Source of the DNA: Pseudomonadota bacterium
GTDB taxonomy: Bacteria; Pseudomonadota; Gammaproteobacteria; Steroidobacterales; Steroidobacteraceae
Length of the DNA stretch: 64,000 bases
NCBI GenBank assembly: GCA_025356075.1
Contig: JANXUT010000079.1
Span: 1 to 64,000 of the forward strand
Direction of reading: 5' to 3'
Shown here piece by piece: positions 10,099-18,940 of this stretch. The translations under genes and the position numbers were made by a program. Each line of letters opens with the position of its first letter. Within the stretch, counting starts at the first letter, position 1. Below the pieces are notes generated by a model, which was not told the origin of the DNA, did not search any database, and saw nothing but the letters and a program-made list of their open reading frames with translations.

Positions 10099-10117
10099 TG
10101 GTTGCAATTGTAACCAA
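10098..10117. promoter_or_regulatory. candidate MarR operator overlapping the marR start
   Basis: The 20 bases TTGGTTGCAATTGTAACCAA form an inverted repeat with nine of ten pairs matching. Read on the minus strand, the site contains TACAAT (10112-10107), a good -10 box, which would place the transcript start about two bases before the ATG. Repressor binding would block both promoter and start codon. The size and AT-rich centre resemble known MarR sites; which protein binds is an inference. Confidence 0.6.
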
Positions 10118-10137
10118 AACCGGAGCCGCCGGCCGCA

Positions 10138-11241
10138 TCACGCCTCATGCGGGCGGGCCAGGTACTCGTGTGACTGCATTTCCACGAGCCGGCTCGCGGT
10201 GCGGCGAAACTCGAACGCCAAGCGCTCGCCATGATACAGCGCCTCGGGGGCCGCGGCGGCCGACACCAGCAGTTTCACGCCACGTTCATAGAACTCATCG
10301 ACCAGCGCAATCAGCCGTCGCGTCGCGTCGTCATCATCGGCGCCGAGTAGCGGTAGGTTGGCGACCGCGACGGTGTGGTACTGGCGCGCGATCTCGATGT
10401 AGTCGGCGGTGCTGCGCGGCCCCTCGCACAGCGCCGCGAACTCGAACCACACCGCGCCCGCGGCCCGCCGCCTGACCGGGATCGGGCGACCCTCGATCTC
10501 GATCGTGCCGCCCGCGGAGCCGGCTTCGCCGGCGATCGCCTCGAAGCGCTGCAGCAGGAAAGCATCGACGGCGTCGTCGGCGGTGCTGAGGTAGAGGGGC
10601 GCCCGCTTCAGCTGCCTGAGCCGGTAGTCGCAGTCGGCATCGACCTTGACCAGGCTCGTCGTCCGTTCAAGGAGCGCGATCGCCGGCAGGAACCGGCTGC
10701 GCTGCAGGCCGTCGCGGTAGAGCTCCGCCGGCGGCGCGTTCGAGGTGAACACGAGCGTGACGCCGTGCTCGATGAGCGCGCTGAACAGGCCCCCGAGCAG
10801 CATCGCATCGGCGATGTCGGCGACGTAGAGCTCATCGAAGCACAGCACGCGGATCTCGGCCGCGATATCGACGCCGATCTGCTCGAGCGGATTCTCGACG
10901 CCCGCCGCGCGCAGCCGCTCGAGGCGCGCGTGCACCTCCTGCATGAAGCGGTGGAAGTGCGCGCGTCGCGCGGGCACCTCGAGCGAGGAATAGAACAGGT
11001 CGAGCAGCAGCGTCTTGCCGCGGCCGACACTGCCCCACAGGTAGATGCCGGGAATCGGTCGCCTGGCGGCGACGCGGCCGAAGGCGACCCTGAGGCGCCA
11101 CAGCCAGCGGCGTTCGCGCCGCTCGGCGCGGCGCAGCCGTGCGCGCAGCTGCTCGAGCCGGCCGATCGCGGCCAACTGCGCGGCATCGGGCGGGTAGCCG
11201 AGCCTCAGGAATTCGCGGCGGTAGGGTTCCGGGAGCGTCAC
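10138..11241 (-). CDS. zapE: ZapE/AFG1-type ATPase
   Basis: AAA-like ATPase of 367 residues that in Escherichia coli joins the division ring under stress and belongs to the AFG1 family of mitochondrial quality-control proteins. The Walker A motif GSVGRGKT is near residues 69-77 and the Walker B motif CFDEL near 132; TSNAPP follows in the sensor region. Length matches the family (about 375). The start is the GTG at 11241 in front of TLPEPYRREFLRLGY; longer readings run into the antisense of the glutathione transferase gene. The marR gene follows after 39 bases. Confidence 0.9.
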   Translation of the reverse strand: MTLPEPYRREFLRLGYPPDAAQLAAIGRLEQLRARLRRAERRERRWLWRLRVAFGRVAARRPIPGIYLWGSVGRGKTLLLDLFYSSLEVPARRAHFHRFMQEVHARLERLRAAGVENPLEQIGVDIAAEIRVLCFDELYVADIADAMLLGGLFSALIEHGVTLVFTSNAPPAELYRDGLQRSRFLPAIALLERTTSLVKVDADCDYRLRQLKRAPLYLSTADDAVDAFLLQRFEAIAGEAGSAGGTIEIEGRPIPVRRRAAGAVWFEFAALCEGPRSTADYIEIARQYHTVAVANLPLLGADDDDATRRLIALVDEFYERGVKLLVSAAAAPEALYHGERLAFEFRRTASRLVEMQSHEYLARPHEA

Positions 11242-11275
11242 GAGGCCCGTTGCGCGGCGGGGCGCCGAAGCTTCG

Positions 11276-11875
11276 TCACCCGGGCTGGGTGGCCAGGAAG
11301 CTCGGCCGCAGCCTGGCCGATGCCCAGAAGTCGGCGACCCGAGGCTCGGCGGTTCCAAGCTCGAGGTGGCCCAACCTGAACTCGAGGTAGCCGAGCGCGA
11401 CCGCGATGGAGATCTGGCCGAGATCGAACGTGTCGCCGACCGGCGCAAGTTCGCTCCCGAGCGCGGCGACGCTGCGGCGGATCGCCGCCTCCGCGCGAGC
11501 CTGCGAGCTCGCCGACTGCTCCGGCGCGGGACGGCGGCTTTCGAGGACCATGGCGACGGCGGCGTCCAGGATGCCGTCGGCGAGCGCCTGGCGCCTGAGG
11601 ACCAGCCATCGCCCGATGCCGTCGTAGGGGATGAGCGGCCGCGCCGGCACGAGCGAATCGAGGTATTCGCAGATGACGGGGCTGTCGTAGATCGGCGTGC
11701 CATCCTCGAGCAGCAGCACCGGTACCCGGCCGAGCGGATTGGCCGCGGCGACCACCGTCGGGTCCGGCCAAGGATTTGCTGGAACGAGCTCGATCCGGCT
11801 GCTCAGCCCCTTTTCGAGGGCGACGACCCGCACCTTGCGCACGTAGGGCGAGGTGGGCGAGTGCAGAAGCTTCAT
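11276..11875 (-). CDS. glutathione S-transferase family protein
   Basis: A 199-residue protein with a thioredoxin-like N-terminal domain. It starts MKLLHSPTSPYVRKV and shows the cis-proline VPVLLLEDG and the DSPVICEYLD segment that binds the glutathione gamma-glutamyl group; a helical C-terminal domain follows. It resembles the YibF-like bacterial class. The substrate is unknown. It is followed by zapE after 34 bases on the same strand. The ATG at 11875 matches the family N-terminus; an upstream in-frame start would add 18 unrelated residues. Confidence 0.87.
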   Translation of the reverse strand: MKLLHSPTSPYVRKVRVVALEKGLSSRIELVPANPWPDPTVVAAANPLGRVPVLLLEDGTPIYDSPVICEYLDSLVPARPLIPYDGIGRWLVLRRQALADGILDAAVAMVLESRRPAPEQSASSQARAEAAIRRSVAALGSELAPVGDTFDLGQISIAVALGYLEFRLGHLELGTAEPRVADFWASARLRPSFLATQPG

Positions 11876-11980
11876 CGGTGAGCTACTCCGGCCGTCGTCG
11901 GGCTGCGGTGCTGCGAAAGCGCGGATCATGCCTCGCGGGACTCAGCGCCGTCCATATCGGGCAGCGGCCGCGGCACCGCC

Positions 11981-12724
11981 TCAGGGCGGGGACGGCGGTG
12001 GTACGGGCGTGTCGAGGTCGATGCGGCAGAGCTCGAAGCCCCGGCGGAAATCCCGCACGTGCCGGACCATCCAGAGGCGCGCGGTCGCCGCATCGCCCGC
12101 TTCTATAGCCGCGAGGATCTTGGCCTGGGCCCCCGCGATGCGCGAGCGCGCCGGCGGTGCCTCATCGATGACCACGCGCAGCGCCGCCTCGAGCAGCTGC
12201 AGCAGCGGCTCCTGCATCAGCGGCAGCACGCGGTTGCCGGTCGCCTCGGCGACCGCGCGGAAGAACCCGCCGACGCCATCGACAACATCCTGCGCGGAGC
12301 TGTTGCGGGTGCGATAGCCATCGACCGCGACCTTGATCTTCCCGAGCGCCGCGGGCGTGCGGTCGCGGGCGGCGGCCTCCGCCGCCGGCGGCTCGAGTAC
12401 CTCGAGCATGGCCCACACTTCGCGCACGGTCACATCGTTGAGGGTGAGCGCGTGGCGCATCCGCCCCGCCACCTGGTCGGTCGCCGGGCGCGCGACGACC
12501 ATGCGCTTGGTGCCGCGGCGTCGCGCCACGAGGTCGGCGCTCTCGAGCTCCCGCAGCGCCTCGCGGATCGTCGAGCGGTTGACCGCGAACTGCGCCGCGA
12601 GCTCGAGCTCCGAGGGCAGCGGCTCGCCGTGCCTTAGCGTCCGGTCGAGAATCCGCGCCGCGATCGCGCTCGCGACCCGGCGGTAGCCGGGCTCGAACGG
12701 CAGCGGCTCGAAATTCACGCTCAT
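11981..12724 (-). CDS. GntR-family (FadR subfamily, FCD-type) regulator of the leucine locus
   Basis: A 247-residue regulator with a winged helix-turn-helix in about residues 15-75 ([23 protein letters not shown]) and an all-helical FCD-like effector domain. The FCD metal site appears lost: the usual D-x-x-F-H is replaced by GGFFR, and the later His before the I-L segment is Gln. An acyl-CoA or other metal-independent ligand is therefore plausible. Its start overlaps the isovaleryl-CoA dehydrogenase stop (ATGA), so it is co-expressed with that gene. It likely controls the divergent liu promoters through the FadR-type palindrome at 13934-13946. Other bacteria often use a MerR-type LiuR for this job. 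Confidence 0.87.
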   Translation of the reverse strand: MSVNFEPLPFEPGYRRVASAIAARILDRTLRHGEPLPSELELAAQFAVNRSTIREALRELESADLVARRRGTKRMVVARPATDQVAGRMRHALTLNDVTVREVWAMLEVLEPPAAEAAARDRTPAALGKIKVAVDGYRTRNSSAQDVVDGVGGFFRAVAEATGNRVLPLMQEPLLQLLEAALRVVIDEAPPARSRIAGAQAKILAAIEAGDAATARLWMVRHVRDFRRGFELCRIDLDTPVPPPSPP

Positions 12725-13899
12725 GCGGCCTCGACGAGCTCGCGGCCGATCAGCATCCGGCGGATCTCCTGGGTGCCTGCACCGATGTCATAGAGCTTCG
12801 CATCGCGCAGCAGCCGCCCGGTCGAATAGTCATTGATGTAGCCATTGCCACCGAGCGCCTGGATGGCCTCGAGCGCAACCTGCACGGCGCGGTCGGAGGC
12901 GTTCAGGAGGCACGCCGCCGCGGCGCGGCGCGTCTTGTGCCCGGCGTCGCAGGCGCGCGCGACCGCGTGCACGTAGGCGCGGCTCGAGTTGAGCGCCGTG
13001 TACATGTCGGCGATCTTGCCCTGCATGAGCTCGAAGCTGCCGATCGGTTGCCCGAACTGGCGCCGCTGGCGGACGTACGGCAGCACGACGTCGAGCGCCG
13101 CAGCCATGAGGCCGAGCGGCCCGCCGGCGATGACGACGCGCTCGTAGTCGAGCCCGTTCATCAGCACGCCGACGCCCCCGTTGGTGCGGCCGAGCACGTT
13201 TTCAGCCGGGATACGGCAGTTCTCGAAGACGAGCTCGCCGGTCGAGGAGCCGCGCATGCCGAGCTTGTCGAGCTTCTGGGCGACGCTGAAGCCGGCCGTG
13301 CCGCGCTCGACGATGAACGTCGTGATGCCGCGCGAGCCCGCGGCGGGCGCGGTCTTGGCATAGACGACCACGACGTCGGCGTCGGGGCCGTTGGTGATCC
13401 ACATCTTGCGGCCGTTGAGTACATACTCACCCCCGGCCTCATCGGCACGCAGGCGCATGCCGACGACGTCCGAGCCCGCCTCGGGCTCCGACATCGCGAG
13501 CGCGCCGACGTGTTCGCCGGAGACGAGTTTCGGCAGGTAGCGTTCGAGCTGCGCGTCGCTACCGTTCAGGCGCAGCTGGTTGAGACAAAGGTTCGAATGA
13601 GCGACATAGCTGAGGCCGACCGCGCCCGAGGCGCGCGAAATCTCCTCCATCGCGATCACGTGCGCGAGGTAGCCGAGGCCCGCGCCGCCGAAACGCTCGG
13701 GCACGGTGATCCCAAGCAGGCCCTGCGCGCCGAGCTCGGGCCACAGGTCGCGGGGGAAACGGTCCTCCCGGTCGATCTGCGCGGCGCGTGGCGCGATCCG
13801 TTCGCTCGCGAAGCGATGCACTGCATGGCGCAGCGAACTCATCTCCTCGTCGAGGCCCGTATCGAGATCGTCGTCGTGGCATCCGCTCGATGCAGCCAT
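12721..13899 (-). CDS. liuA: isovaleryl-CoA dehydrogenase
   Basis: FAD-dependent oxidation of isovaleryl-CoA to 3-methylcrotonyl-CoA, the third step of leucine breakdown, with electrons going to ETF. The 392-residue product shows the acyl-CoA dehydrogenase fold. The catalytic glutamate is E253 in NGLDYERVV, the position diagnostic of isovaleryl-CoA dehydrogenases rather than short-chain ones; GGNGYINDY is near the C-terminus. The ATG at 13899 follows GGGAG; a TTG nine bases earlier is less likely. The gene is divergent from liuB and is followed by its overlapping GntR regulator. The electron acceptor branch, ETF-QO, is encoded at 19338-20954. Confidence 0.94.
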   Translation of the reverse strand: MAASSGCHDDDLDTGLDEEMSSLRHAVHRFASERIAPRAAQIDREDRFPRDLWPELGAQGLLGITVPERFGGAGLGYLAHVIAMEEISRASGAVGLSYVAHSNLCLNQLRLNGSDAQLERYLPKLVSGEHVGALAMSEPEAGSDVVGMRLRADEAGGEYVLNGRKMWITNGPDADVVVVYAKTAPAAGSRGITTFIVERGTAGFSVAQKLDKLGMRGSSTGELVFENCRIPAENVLGRTNGGVGVLMNGLDYERVVIAGGPLGLMAAALDVVLPYVRQRRQFGQPIGSFELMQGKIADMYTALNSSRAYVHAVARACDAGHKTRRAAAACLLNASDRAVQVALEAIQALGGNGYINDYSTGRLLRDAKLYDIGAGTQEIRRMLIGRELVEAA

Positions 13900-13933
13900 T
13901 TTTCGCAAGCTCCCGCAAAATATCTATAGTATG

Positions 13934-13946
13934 ATTGTCCGACAAT
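13934..13946. promoter_or_regulatory. candidate FadR/GntR operator between liuA and liuB
   Basis: ATTGTCCGACAAT is a perfect 6+6 palindrome with a one-base centre and matches the TNGTNNNACNA consensus of FadR-subfamily GntR proteins. It lies in the 65-base divergent gap beside AT-rich -10-like sequence (TATCTATAGTATGAT, 13921-13935), so a bound dimer could control both directions. The GntR protein at 11981-12724 is the obvious candidate binder; this is inferred. Confidence 0.65.
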
Positions 13947-13964
13947 TGATGGGCTGAGGGCAAG

Positions 13965-15569
13965 ATGATTCGCCTGCCGAGCCAGATTGATCCTAAAAGT
14001 AGCGAATTCGCGGCTAACCGGTCGACAATGGTGTCGATTGTCGAGAATCTTCGCGCAACTGTCGGAGCGGCTGCGGCGGGGGGTTCGCCCCGAACCGTCG
14101 CCAAGCACCGCGAGCGGGGCCGCTTGCTCGCCCGCGAGCGGATCGATCTCCTGCTCGATCCGGGTGCGCCGTTCCTCGAACTCTCCGCGCTCGCCGCCCA
14201 CGGCCTCTATGGCGGCGAGGTGCCGTGCGCCGGCATCGTCACCGGCATCGGCCGGGTGTCCGGTCGCGAGTGCGTCATCGTCGCCAACGACCCCACCGTC
14301 AAGGGCGGCACCTACTACCCGTTGACCGTGAAGAAGCACCTGCGCGCGCAGGAGATCGCCCGCGAGAACCGCCTGCCGTGCGTCTACCTGGTCGAGAGCG
14401 GCGGGGCGTTCCTCCCCGCCCAGGACGAGGTGTTCCCGGACCGCGATCACTTCGGGCGAATCTTCTTCAATCAGGCGAACCTGTCGGCGGCGGGAATCGC
14501 GCAGATCTCGGTCGTCCACGGCTCGTGCACCGCGGGCGGCGCCTACGTGCCGGCGATGTCGGACGAGAACGTCATCGTCCGCAACCAAGGCCAGGTCTTC
14601 CTCGGTGGGCCGCCGCTCGTGCGCGCCGCGACCGGTGAGGAGATCGATGCGGAAACGCTCGGCGGCGCCGACGTGCACTGCCGGGAATCGGGCGTGTGCG
14701 ACCACTACGCCCAGAGCGACGCCCACGCGCTCTCGATTGCCAGGCGCATCGTCGGGCGCCTGAAGCCCGCGCCCGACCGCTCCCCGCCCGCGGCGCCGCG
14801 CGAGCCCCACTACGATCCGACCGAGCTCTACGGCGTGGTGCCGGCGAGCCTGAGGAAGCCCTACGATGCGCGCGAGCTGATCGCCCGCATCGTCGACGCT
14901 TCCGAGTTCGACGAGTTCAAGGCGCTCTACGGCAGCACGCTCGTCACGGGTTTCGCGCACTTGGGCGGCTATCCGGTCGGCATCCTCGCCAACAACGGCA
15001 TCCTCTTCTCGGAAAGCGCGCTCAAGGGCGCGCACTTCGTCGAGCTCTGCGCCCGGGAGCACATTCCGCTCCTGTTCCTGCAGAACATCACCGGCTTCAT
15101 GATCGGTCGCCGCGCCGAGGCGGGCGGCATCGCCCGCGACGGCGCGAAGATGGTCACGGCGGTCGCATCGGCACAGGTGCCGAAGCTGACGCTCGTGGTC
15201 GGCGGCAGCTACGGCGCCGGCAACTATGCGATGTGCGGCCGCGCCTACGGGCCGCGCCTCCTGCTGCAGTGGCCGAACGCGCGCACCTCGGTCATGGGCG
15301 GCGAGCAGGCCGCAAGCGTCCTCGCGACGATCCGTCGCGACCAGCTGAAGGCGACCGGCAAGGTGTGGAGCGCCGAGGATGAGGCAGCGTTCGTCGACCC
15401 GATCCGCCGGCAGTACGAGTCGCAGGGGCATCCCTACTACGCGAGCGCGCGGCTCTGGGACGACGGCGTCATCGATCCGATCGATACGCGCCGGGTGCTG
15501 TCGCTCGCGCTCGCGATGGTCAGGAACGCGCCCATCGCCGATACCCGCTTTGGCATCTTCCGGATGTGA
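13965..15569 (+). CDS. liuB: 3-methylcrotonyl-CoA carboxylase, carboxyltransferase (beta) subunit
   Basis: Transfers the carboxyl group from biotin to 3-methylcrotonyl-CoA to give 3-methylglutaconyl-CoA in leucine degradation. The 534-residue protein has the family opening LPSQID...AANR, an N-terminal carboxyltransferase half with the [14 protein letters not shown] and [14 protein letters not shown] segments, and a C-terminal half with QNITGFMIG and [16 protein letters not shown]. These are MccB features that separate it from acetyl- or propionyl-CoA carboxylases. It leads the liuB-liuC-liuD operon and diverges from liuA. Confidence 0.95.
   Translation: MIRLPSQIDPKSSEFAANRSTMVSIVENLRATVGAAAAGGSPRTVAKHRERGRLLARERIDLLLDPGAPFLELSALAAHGLYGGEVPCAGIVTGIGRVSGRECVIVANDPTVKGGTYYPLTVKKHLRAQEIARENRLPCVYLVESGGAFLPAQDEVFPDRDHFGRIFFNQANLSAAGIAQISVVHGSCTAGGAYVPAMSDENVIVRNQGQVFLGGPPLVRAATGEEIDAETLGGADVHCRESGVCDHYAQSDAHALSIARRIVGRLKPAPDRSPPAAPREPHYDPTELYGVVPASLRKPYDARELIARIVDASEFDEFKALYGSTLVTGFAHLGGYPVGILANNGILFSESALKGAHFVELCAREHIPLLFLQNITGFMIGRRAEAGGIARDGAKMVTAVASAQVPKLTLVVGGSYGAGNYAMCGRAYGPRLLLQWPNARTSVMGGEQAASVLATIRRDQLKATGKVWSAEDEAAFVDPIRRQYESQGHPYYASARLWDDGVIDPIDTRRVLSLALAMVRNAPIADTRFGIFRM
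14022..14044. repeat. inverted repeat inside the start of liuB, reusing the operator half-site
   Basis: TCGACAAT and ATTGTCGA form a perfect 8-base inverted repeat around a 7-base spacer, about 57 bases inside liuB. Each arm contains the GACAAT/ATTGTC half-site of the upstream palindrome, but the arms face in the opposite order. It may be a downstream auxiliary operator or a coincidence of codon choice over MVSIVE. Confidence 0.45.
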
Positions 15570-15571
15570 CG

Positions 15572-16357
15572 ATGGAGCCGCTCGTACTCGAAGCAGAACT
15601 TGCACCCGGCATCGTTGAGCTCAAGCTCAACCGGCCGGCCCAGCGCAACGCGCTCGACGCGGCTCTAGTGGTCGAGCTTGCTGAGGCGCTCGCGCGCCAC
15701 GTCGCCCGCGCCGAGACCCGCGTCCTGCTGCTCGCGGCGAGTGGCACGAGCTTCTGCGCCGGCGCCGACCTCAACGCGATGCTTGAGCTTGGCCGCGGAC
15801 CGCGCGAGGCGAGCATCGTCGATGCCGAGCGGCTGGCGCGGCTGCTCGCGGCAATTCGCGATGCGCCGAAGCCGGTGATCGCCTGCGTGCAGGGCCCGGC
15901 GTTCGGCGGCGGCTTCGGGCTCGTCGCTGCCTGCGACATCGCGCTCGCCTCGAGCGAGGCGCGCTTCCGCCTGCCCGAGGTGCAGCTCGGCCTCGTGCCG
16001 GCCGTGATCTCGCCGTTCGTGATCGCCGCGATCGGCGTCAGGAACGCGCGGCGCTACTTTCTCTCGGCGGAGGTCGTCACGGCGAGCGAGGCGCGCGCGA
16101 TCGGCCTCGTGCACGAGGTGACGGCGCCCGACCTGCTCGGCGCGACCGCGCTCACGCTCGCGCTCGAGGTCAGAAATGGTGGTCCCGAGGCGCTCGCCGC
16201 GGCGAAGCGCCTCATCGCCGAGGTCTCGGCCGCGGCGCCGGGCGCGGCGCTTGGCCGGCGCACCGCCGAGATACTCGCAACGCTGCGCGCCGGCAGCGAA
16301 GCGCAGGAAGGCCTCGCCGCGGCGCTCGCGCGGCGCCCGCCGACGTGGAGGACTTGA
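15572..16357 (+). CDS. liuC: enoyl-CoA hydratase/isomerase family, probable methylglutaconyl-CoA hydratase
   Basis: A 261-residue crotonase-fold enzyme expected to hydrate 3-methylglutaconyl-CoA to HMG-CoA. The CoA/oxyanion-hole segments are FCAGADL and GPAFGGGFGLVAACDIALA, and the catalytic-glutamate region is PEVQLGLVP. Placement between the two carboxylase subunit genes is the standard liu arrangement and drives the specific assignment; crotonase sequences alone do not fix the substrate. A GTG at 15566 overlapping the liuB stop is an alternative start. The C-terminus overlaps the liuD start (TGATG). Confidence 0.85.
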   Translation: MEPLVLEAELAPGIVELKLNRPAQRNALDAALVVELAEALARHVARAETRVLLLAASGTSFCAGADLNAMLELGRGPREASIVDAERLARLLAAIRDAPKPVIACVQGPAFGGGFGLVAACDIALASSEARFRLPEVQLGLVPAVISPFVIAAIGVRNARRYFLSAEVVTASEARAIGLVHEVTAPDLLGATALTLALEVRNGGPEALAAAKRLIAEVSAAAPGAALGRRTAEILATLRAGSEAQEGLAAALARRPPTWRT

Positions 16358-18351
16358 TGTTCAGGCGCCTGTTAATCGCCAATCGCGGCGAAATCGCCTG
16401 CCGGGTCATCCGCACGGCGCGGCGGCTCGGCATCCACACGATCGCCGTCTACTCGGACGCCGACCAGCATGCCCGGCACGTCAGGCTCGCCGATGAGGCG
16501 TGGCACTTGGGCGCCGCGGCGCCGCGCGAGAGCTACCTCTCGATCGAGAAGATCCTCGGCGTCGCGCGCGCCGCCCGCGCCGATGCGATCCACCCCGGCT
16601 ACGGCTTCCTGTCCGAGCGAGCCGAGTTCCCGGCGGCGTGCGCGGCCGCGGGCTTCGCCTTCGTCGGACCGCCCGCGGCCGCGATGGCGGCCATGGGCTC
16701 CAAGAGCGCCGCCAAGGAAGCGATGCGCAAGGCCGGTGTCCCGGTGCTCCCCGGCTACCACGGCTCCGCGCAGGGCCTCGAGCAACTGGAGGCCGAGGCG
16801 CTCAAGGTGGGATTCCCGCTCATCATCAAGCCGAGCGGCGGTGGCGGTGGCAAGGGCATGCAGATCGTCACCGACCAGGCGGCCCTGAAGGACGCACTCG
16901 TGAGCGCGCGCCGGGTCGCCGAGAGCGCATTCGCCGACCCGGCGCTCCTCATCGAGCGCTACCTGCCGGCGTCCCGCCACGTCGAGGTGCAGGTGCTCTG
17001 CGACTCGCACGGCACCTCGCTCCACCTCTTGACGCGCGACTGCTCGCTGCAGCGGCGCCACCAGAAGCTCATCGAGGAGGCGCCGGCGCCCGGCATCCCG
17101 GACGACGTGCGCGAGCGGTTGCACGCGGCCGGGCTCGCGGTTGCGCGGGCGGTCGGCTACGTGAACGCCGGCACCATCGAGTTCCTCTACTACAACGGCG
17201 AGTTCTGGTTCATGGAGATGAACACCCGCCTGCAGGTCGAGCACTGCGTGACCGAGGAGGTGCTCGGCCTCGACCTCGTCGAGTGGCAGCTCAGGATCGC
17301 CGCCGGCGAGGCGCTCCCCTTCGAGCAGGCTGCGCTCGTTGCGCGCGGGCATGCGATCGAGGCGCGGGTCTGCGCCGAGGACCCGGCCAGCGGCTTCGTG
17401 CCGAGCGCCGGGCTCCTGACGCACGCGCGCTGGCCGGAGGGTGTCGCCGGCGTGCGTGTCGATGCCGGGTTCGAGGAAGGCGATGAGGTGCCGAGTCACT
17501 ACGACTCGCTGCTCGGCAAGGTCATCGGCTCCGGGCCCGACCGCGCCGCGGCCTCTGCCGCGCTCGCGCAGGGCCTCGCGGCGCTTCGCATCGTCGGGGT
17601 CGCGACGAACGCGGCCTGGCTCGCGCGTGCCCTCGAGGTGCCGGACTTCCGCGATGCGCGCTTGAGCACGGGCTTCGCCGTCACGCACGCGGCGCGCCTC
17701 ATCGAGCGGGCGCCGCCAGGGGCCGATGACCTCGCGGCCGCGGCGCTTGCGATCGTGCACGTCGTGGACGAAGCGCCAGCGGCAGTGCCCTCGCCGTGGG
17801 ACGCGCGCGATGCCTTCCGGCTCAACCTGCCCTCGTCGCAGGCGTGGCTGATCCGCGCGGGCGACGAGAACTACCCGACCGAGGTCGTGCGCGAGGGCGC
17901 GCTCTGGCGCGTCCGCGCGCTCGGGCACGAGGAATACTACGAGTGCCGCCTGCTCGGCGACGGGCTCGAGATCGCAAGCGGCACGTCAAGGCGCCGGGTG
18001 GCGGTGTTTCGTAGCGGCGATCGGCTCAGCCTCTGGCGCGACGCCGAGCGACTCGATTTCCTCATCGTCGACCCACGGCACGTCGATGCGCTCGAGGCCG
18101 ACAGCGCCGGCGAACTGGTGGCCCGGCTGCCGGGCACCGTCGTTGCGGTACCGGTCGCGGTTGGCGAGCACGTCGCGGCGGGAGCGACGCTGATGGTGCT
18201 CGAGGCGATGAAGATGGAGCACGCGATCCTGGCGCCCCGCGCCGGCACCGTGACGCGGCTCCTGTTTGCGAAGGGCGATCGCGTCACCGAGGGCGCGACG
18301 CTCGTTGAGCTCAGCGAAGCGCCGGCCGACGCCGCGGCGAAGGCCCCGTGA
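16357..18351 (+). CDS. liuD: 3-methylcrotonyl-CoA carboxylase, biotin carboxylase/carrier (alpha) subunit
   Basis: ATP-dependent carboxylation of enzyme-bound biotin for the leucine pathway. The 664-residue protein begins MFRRLLIANRGEIACRVIR, typical of biotin carboxylases. It has the ATP-grasp glycine loop KPSGGGGGKGM, the catalytic MNTRLQVEHCVTE segment, a middle BT-like domain, and a C-terminal carrier domain with K619 in EAMKMEH as the biotinylation site. The ATG at 16357 overlaps the liuC stop; a GTG at 16345 would add four residues. It should form a dodecamer-type complex with LiuB. Confidence 0.95.
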   Translation: MFRRLLIANRGEIACRVIRTARRLGIHTIAVYSDADQHARHVRLADEAWHLGAAAPRESYLSIEKILGVARAARADAIHPGYGFLSERAEFPAACAAAGFAFVGPPAAAMAAMGSKSAAKEAMRKAGVPVLPGYHGSAQGLEQLEAEALKVGFPLIIKPSGGGGGKGMQIVTDQAALKDALVSARRVAESAFADPALLIERYLPASRHVEVQVLCDSHGTSLHLLTRDCSLQRRHQKLIEEAPAPGIPDDVRERLHAAGLAVARAVGYVNAGTIEFLYYNGEFWFMEMNTRLQVEHCVTEEVLGLDLVEWQLRIAAGEALPFEQAALVARGHAIEARVCAEDPASGFVPSAGLLTHARWPEGVAGVRVDAGFEEGDEVPSHYDSLLGKVIGSGPDRAAASAALAQGLAALRIVGVATNAAWLARALEVPDFRDARLSTGFAVTHAARLIERAPPGADDLAAAALAIVHVVDEAPAAVPSPWDARDAFRLNLPSSQAWLIRAGDENYPTEVVREGALWRVRALGHEEYYECRLLGDGLEIASGTSRRRVAVFRSGDRLSLWRDAERLDFLIVDPRHVDALEADSAGELVARLPGTVVAVPVAVGEHVAAGATLMVLEAMKMEHAILAPRAGTVTRLLFAKGDRVTEGATLVELSEAPADAAAKAP

Positions 18352-18842
18352 ACGCGCTCGATGCGTGCCGCGCGGATGTAGCGCGGTCGGCGCGAGCGGC
18401 CTTCGCGTGCGCGACGCAGCCCATGAAAGCGGCGCTCAACGGCGGCGGCACGGCCGATGAGCAGCTCGGCGCGATGGCGCGCGGCTTCGCCGATCTCGTT
18501 GCGAGCGAGTGGGGGCGTTCGCTCTCGATGCTCGACGTGGACTCGATCCCGGAGGCCGCCGCCAATCGGGTGCGGCGCTATCGCCGCCTGCTCGGGCTGA
18601 TGGCGAGGAACCTGCTCGAAGCGGGCAGCGCGTGCGGTGAGTTCGAGGTCGGCCAGCTCGACAGCGAAGTGCACCGCTGGATCGGCCTCGCCGACTCGCT
18701 GCCGCGGTGGCTCGCGGCGGCGCCGGAACCGGAACGACGCCGGACGGCGCGCTTTGTATTTGAGTCGCTGGCGGAGCTCTACCGCGACGCCGCGCGGATC
18801 GCGCGCCGCGCTGCAGTGCGCTGCGGGGCGTCCAGGAACTGA
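18348..18842 (+). CDS. TetR C-terminal-domain-like protein lacking a DNA-binding domain
   Basis: A 164-residue all-helical protein starting with a GTG that overlaps the liuD stop (GTGA), so it is the last gene of the liu operon. The middle, from about residue 55 to 125 (RVRRYRRLLGLMARNLLEAG, CGEFE and SLPRWL), resembles the ligand-binding half of TetR-family regulators. No helix-turn-helix precedes it, in this frame or just upstream in liuD. It could be a small acyl-CoA-binding or dimerisation partner of a regulator, or a regulator remnant. The resemblance is by eye only. There is no signal peptide or membrane segment. Confidence 0.5.
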   Translation: MNALDACRADVARSARAAFACATQPMKAALNGGGTADEQLGAMARGFADLVASEWGRSLSMLDVDSIPEAAANRVRRYRRLLGLMARNLLEAGSACGEFEVGQLDSEVHRWIGLADSLPRWLAAAPEPERRRTARFVFESLAELYRDAARIARRAAVRCGASRN

Positions 18843-18940
18843 GCCGCGATCGGTGGCCTGCGAGCCGCCGCTGTCGTGGAGCCGAAACCCGCTCCGGCCC
18901 GGCATGCTAGGCTTCGCGGCCCGCCCGCGAGGTGCCTGCG

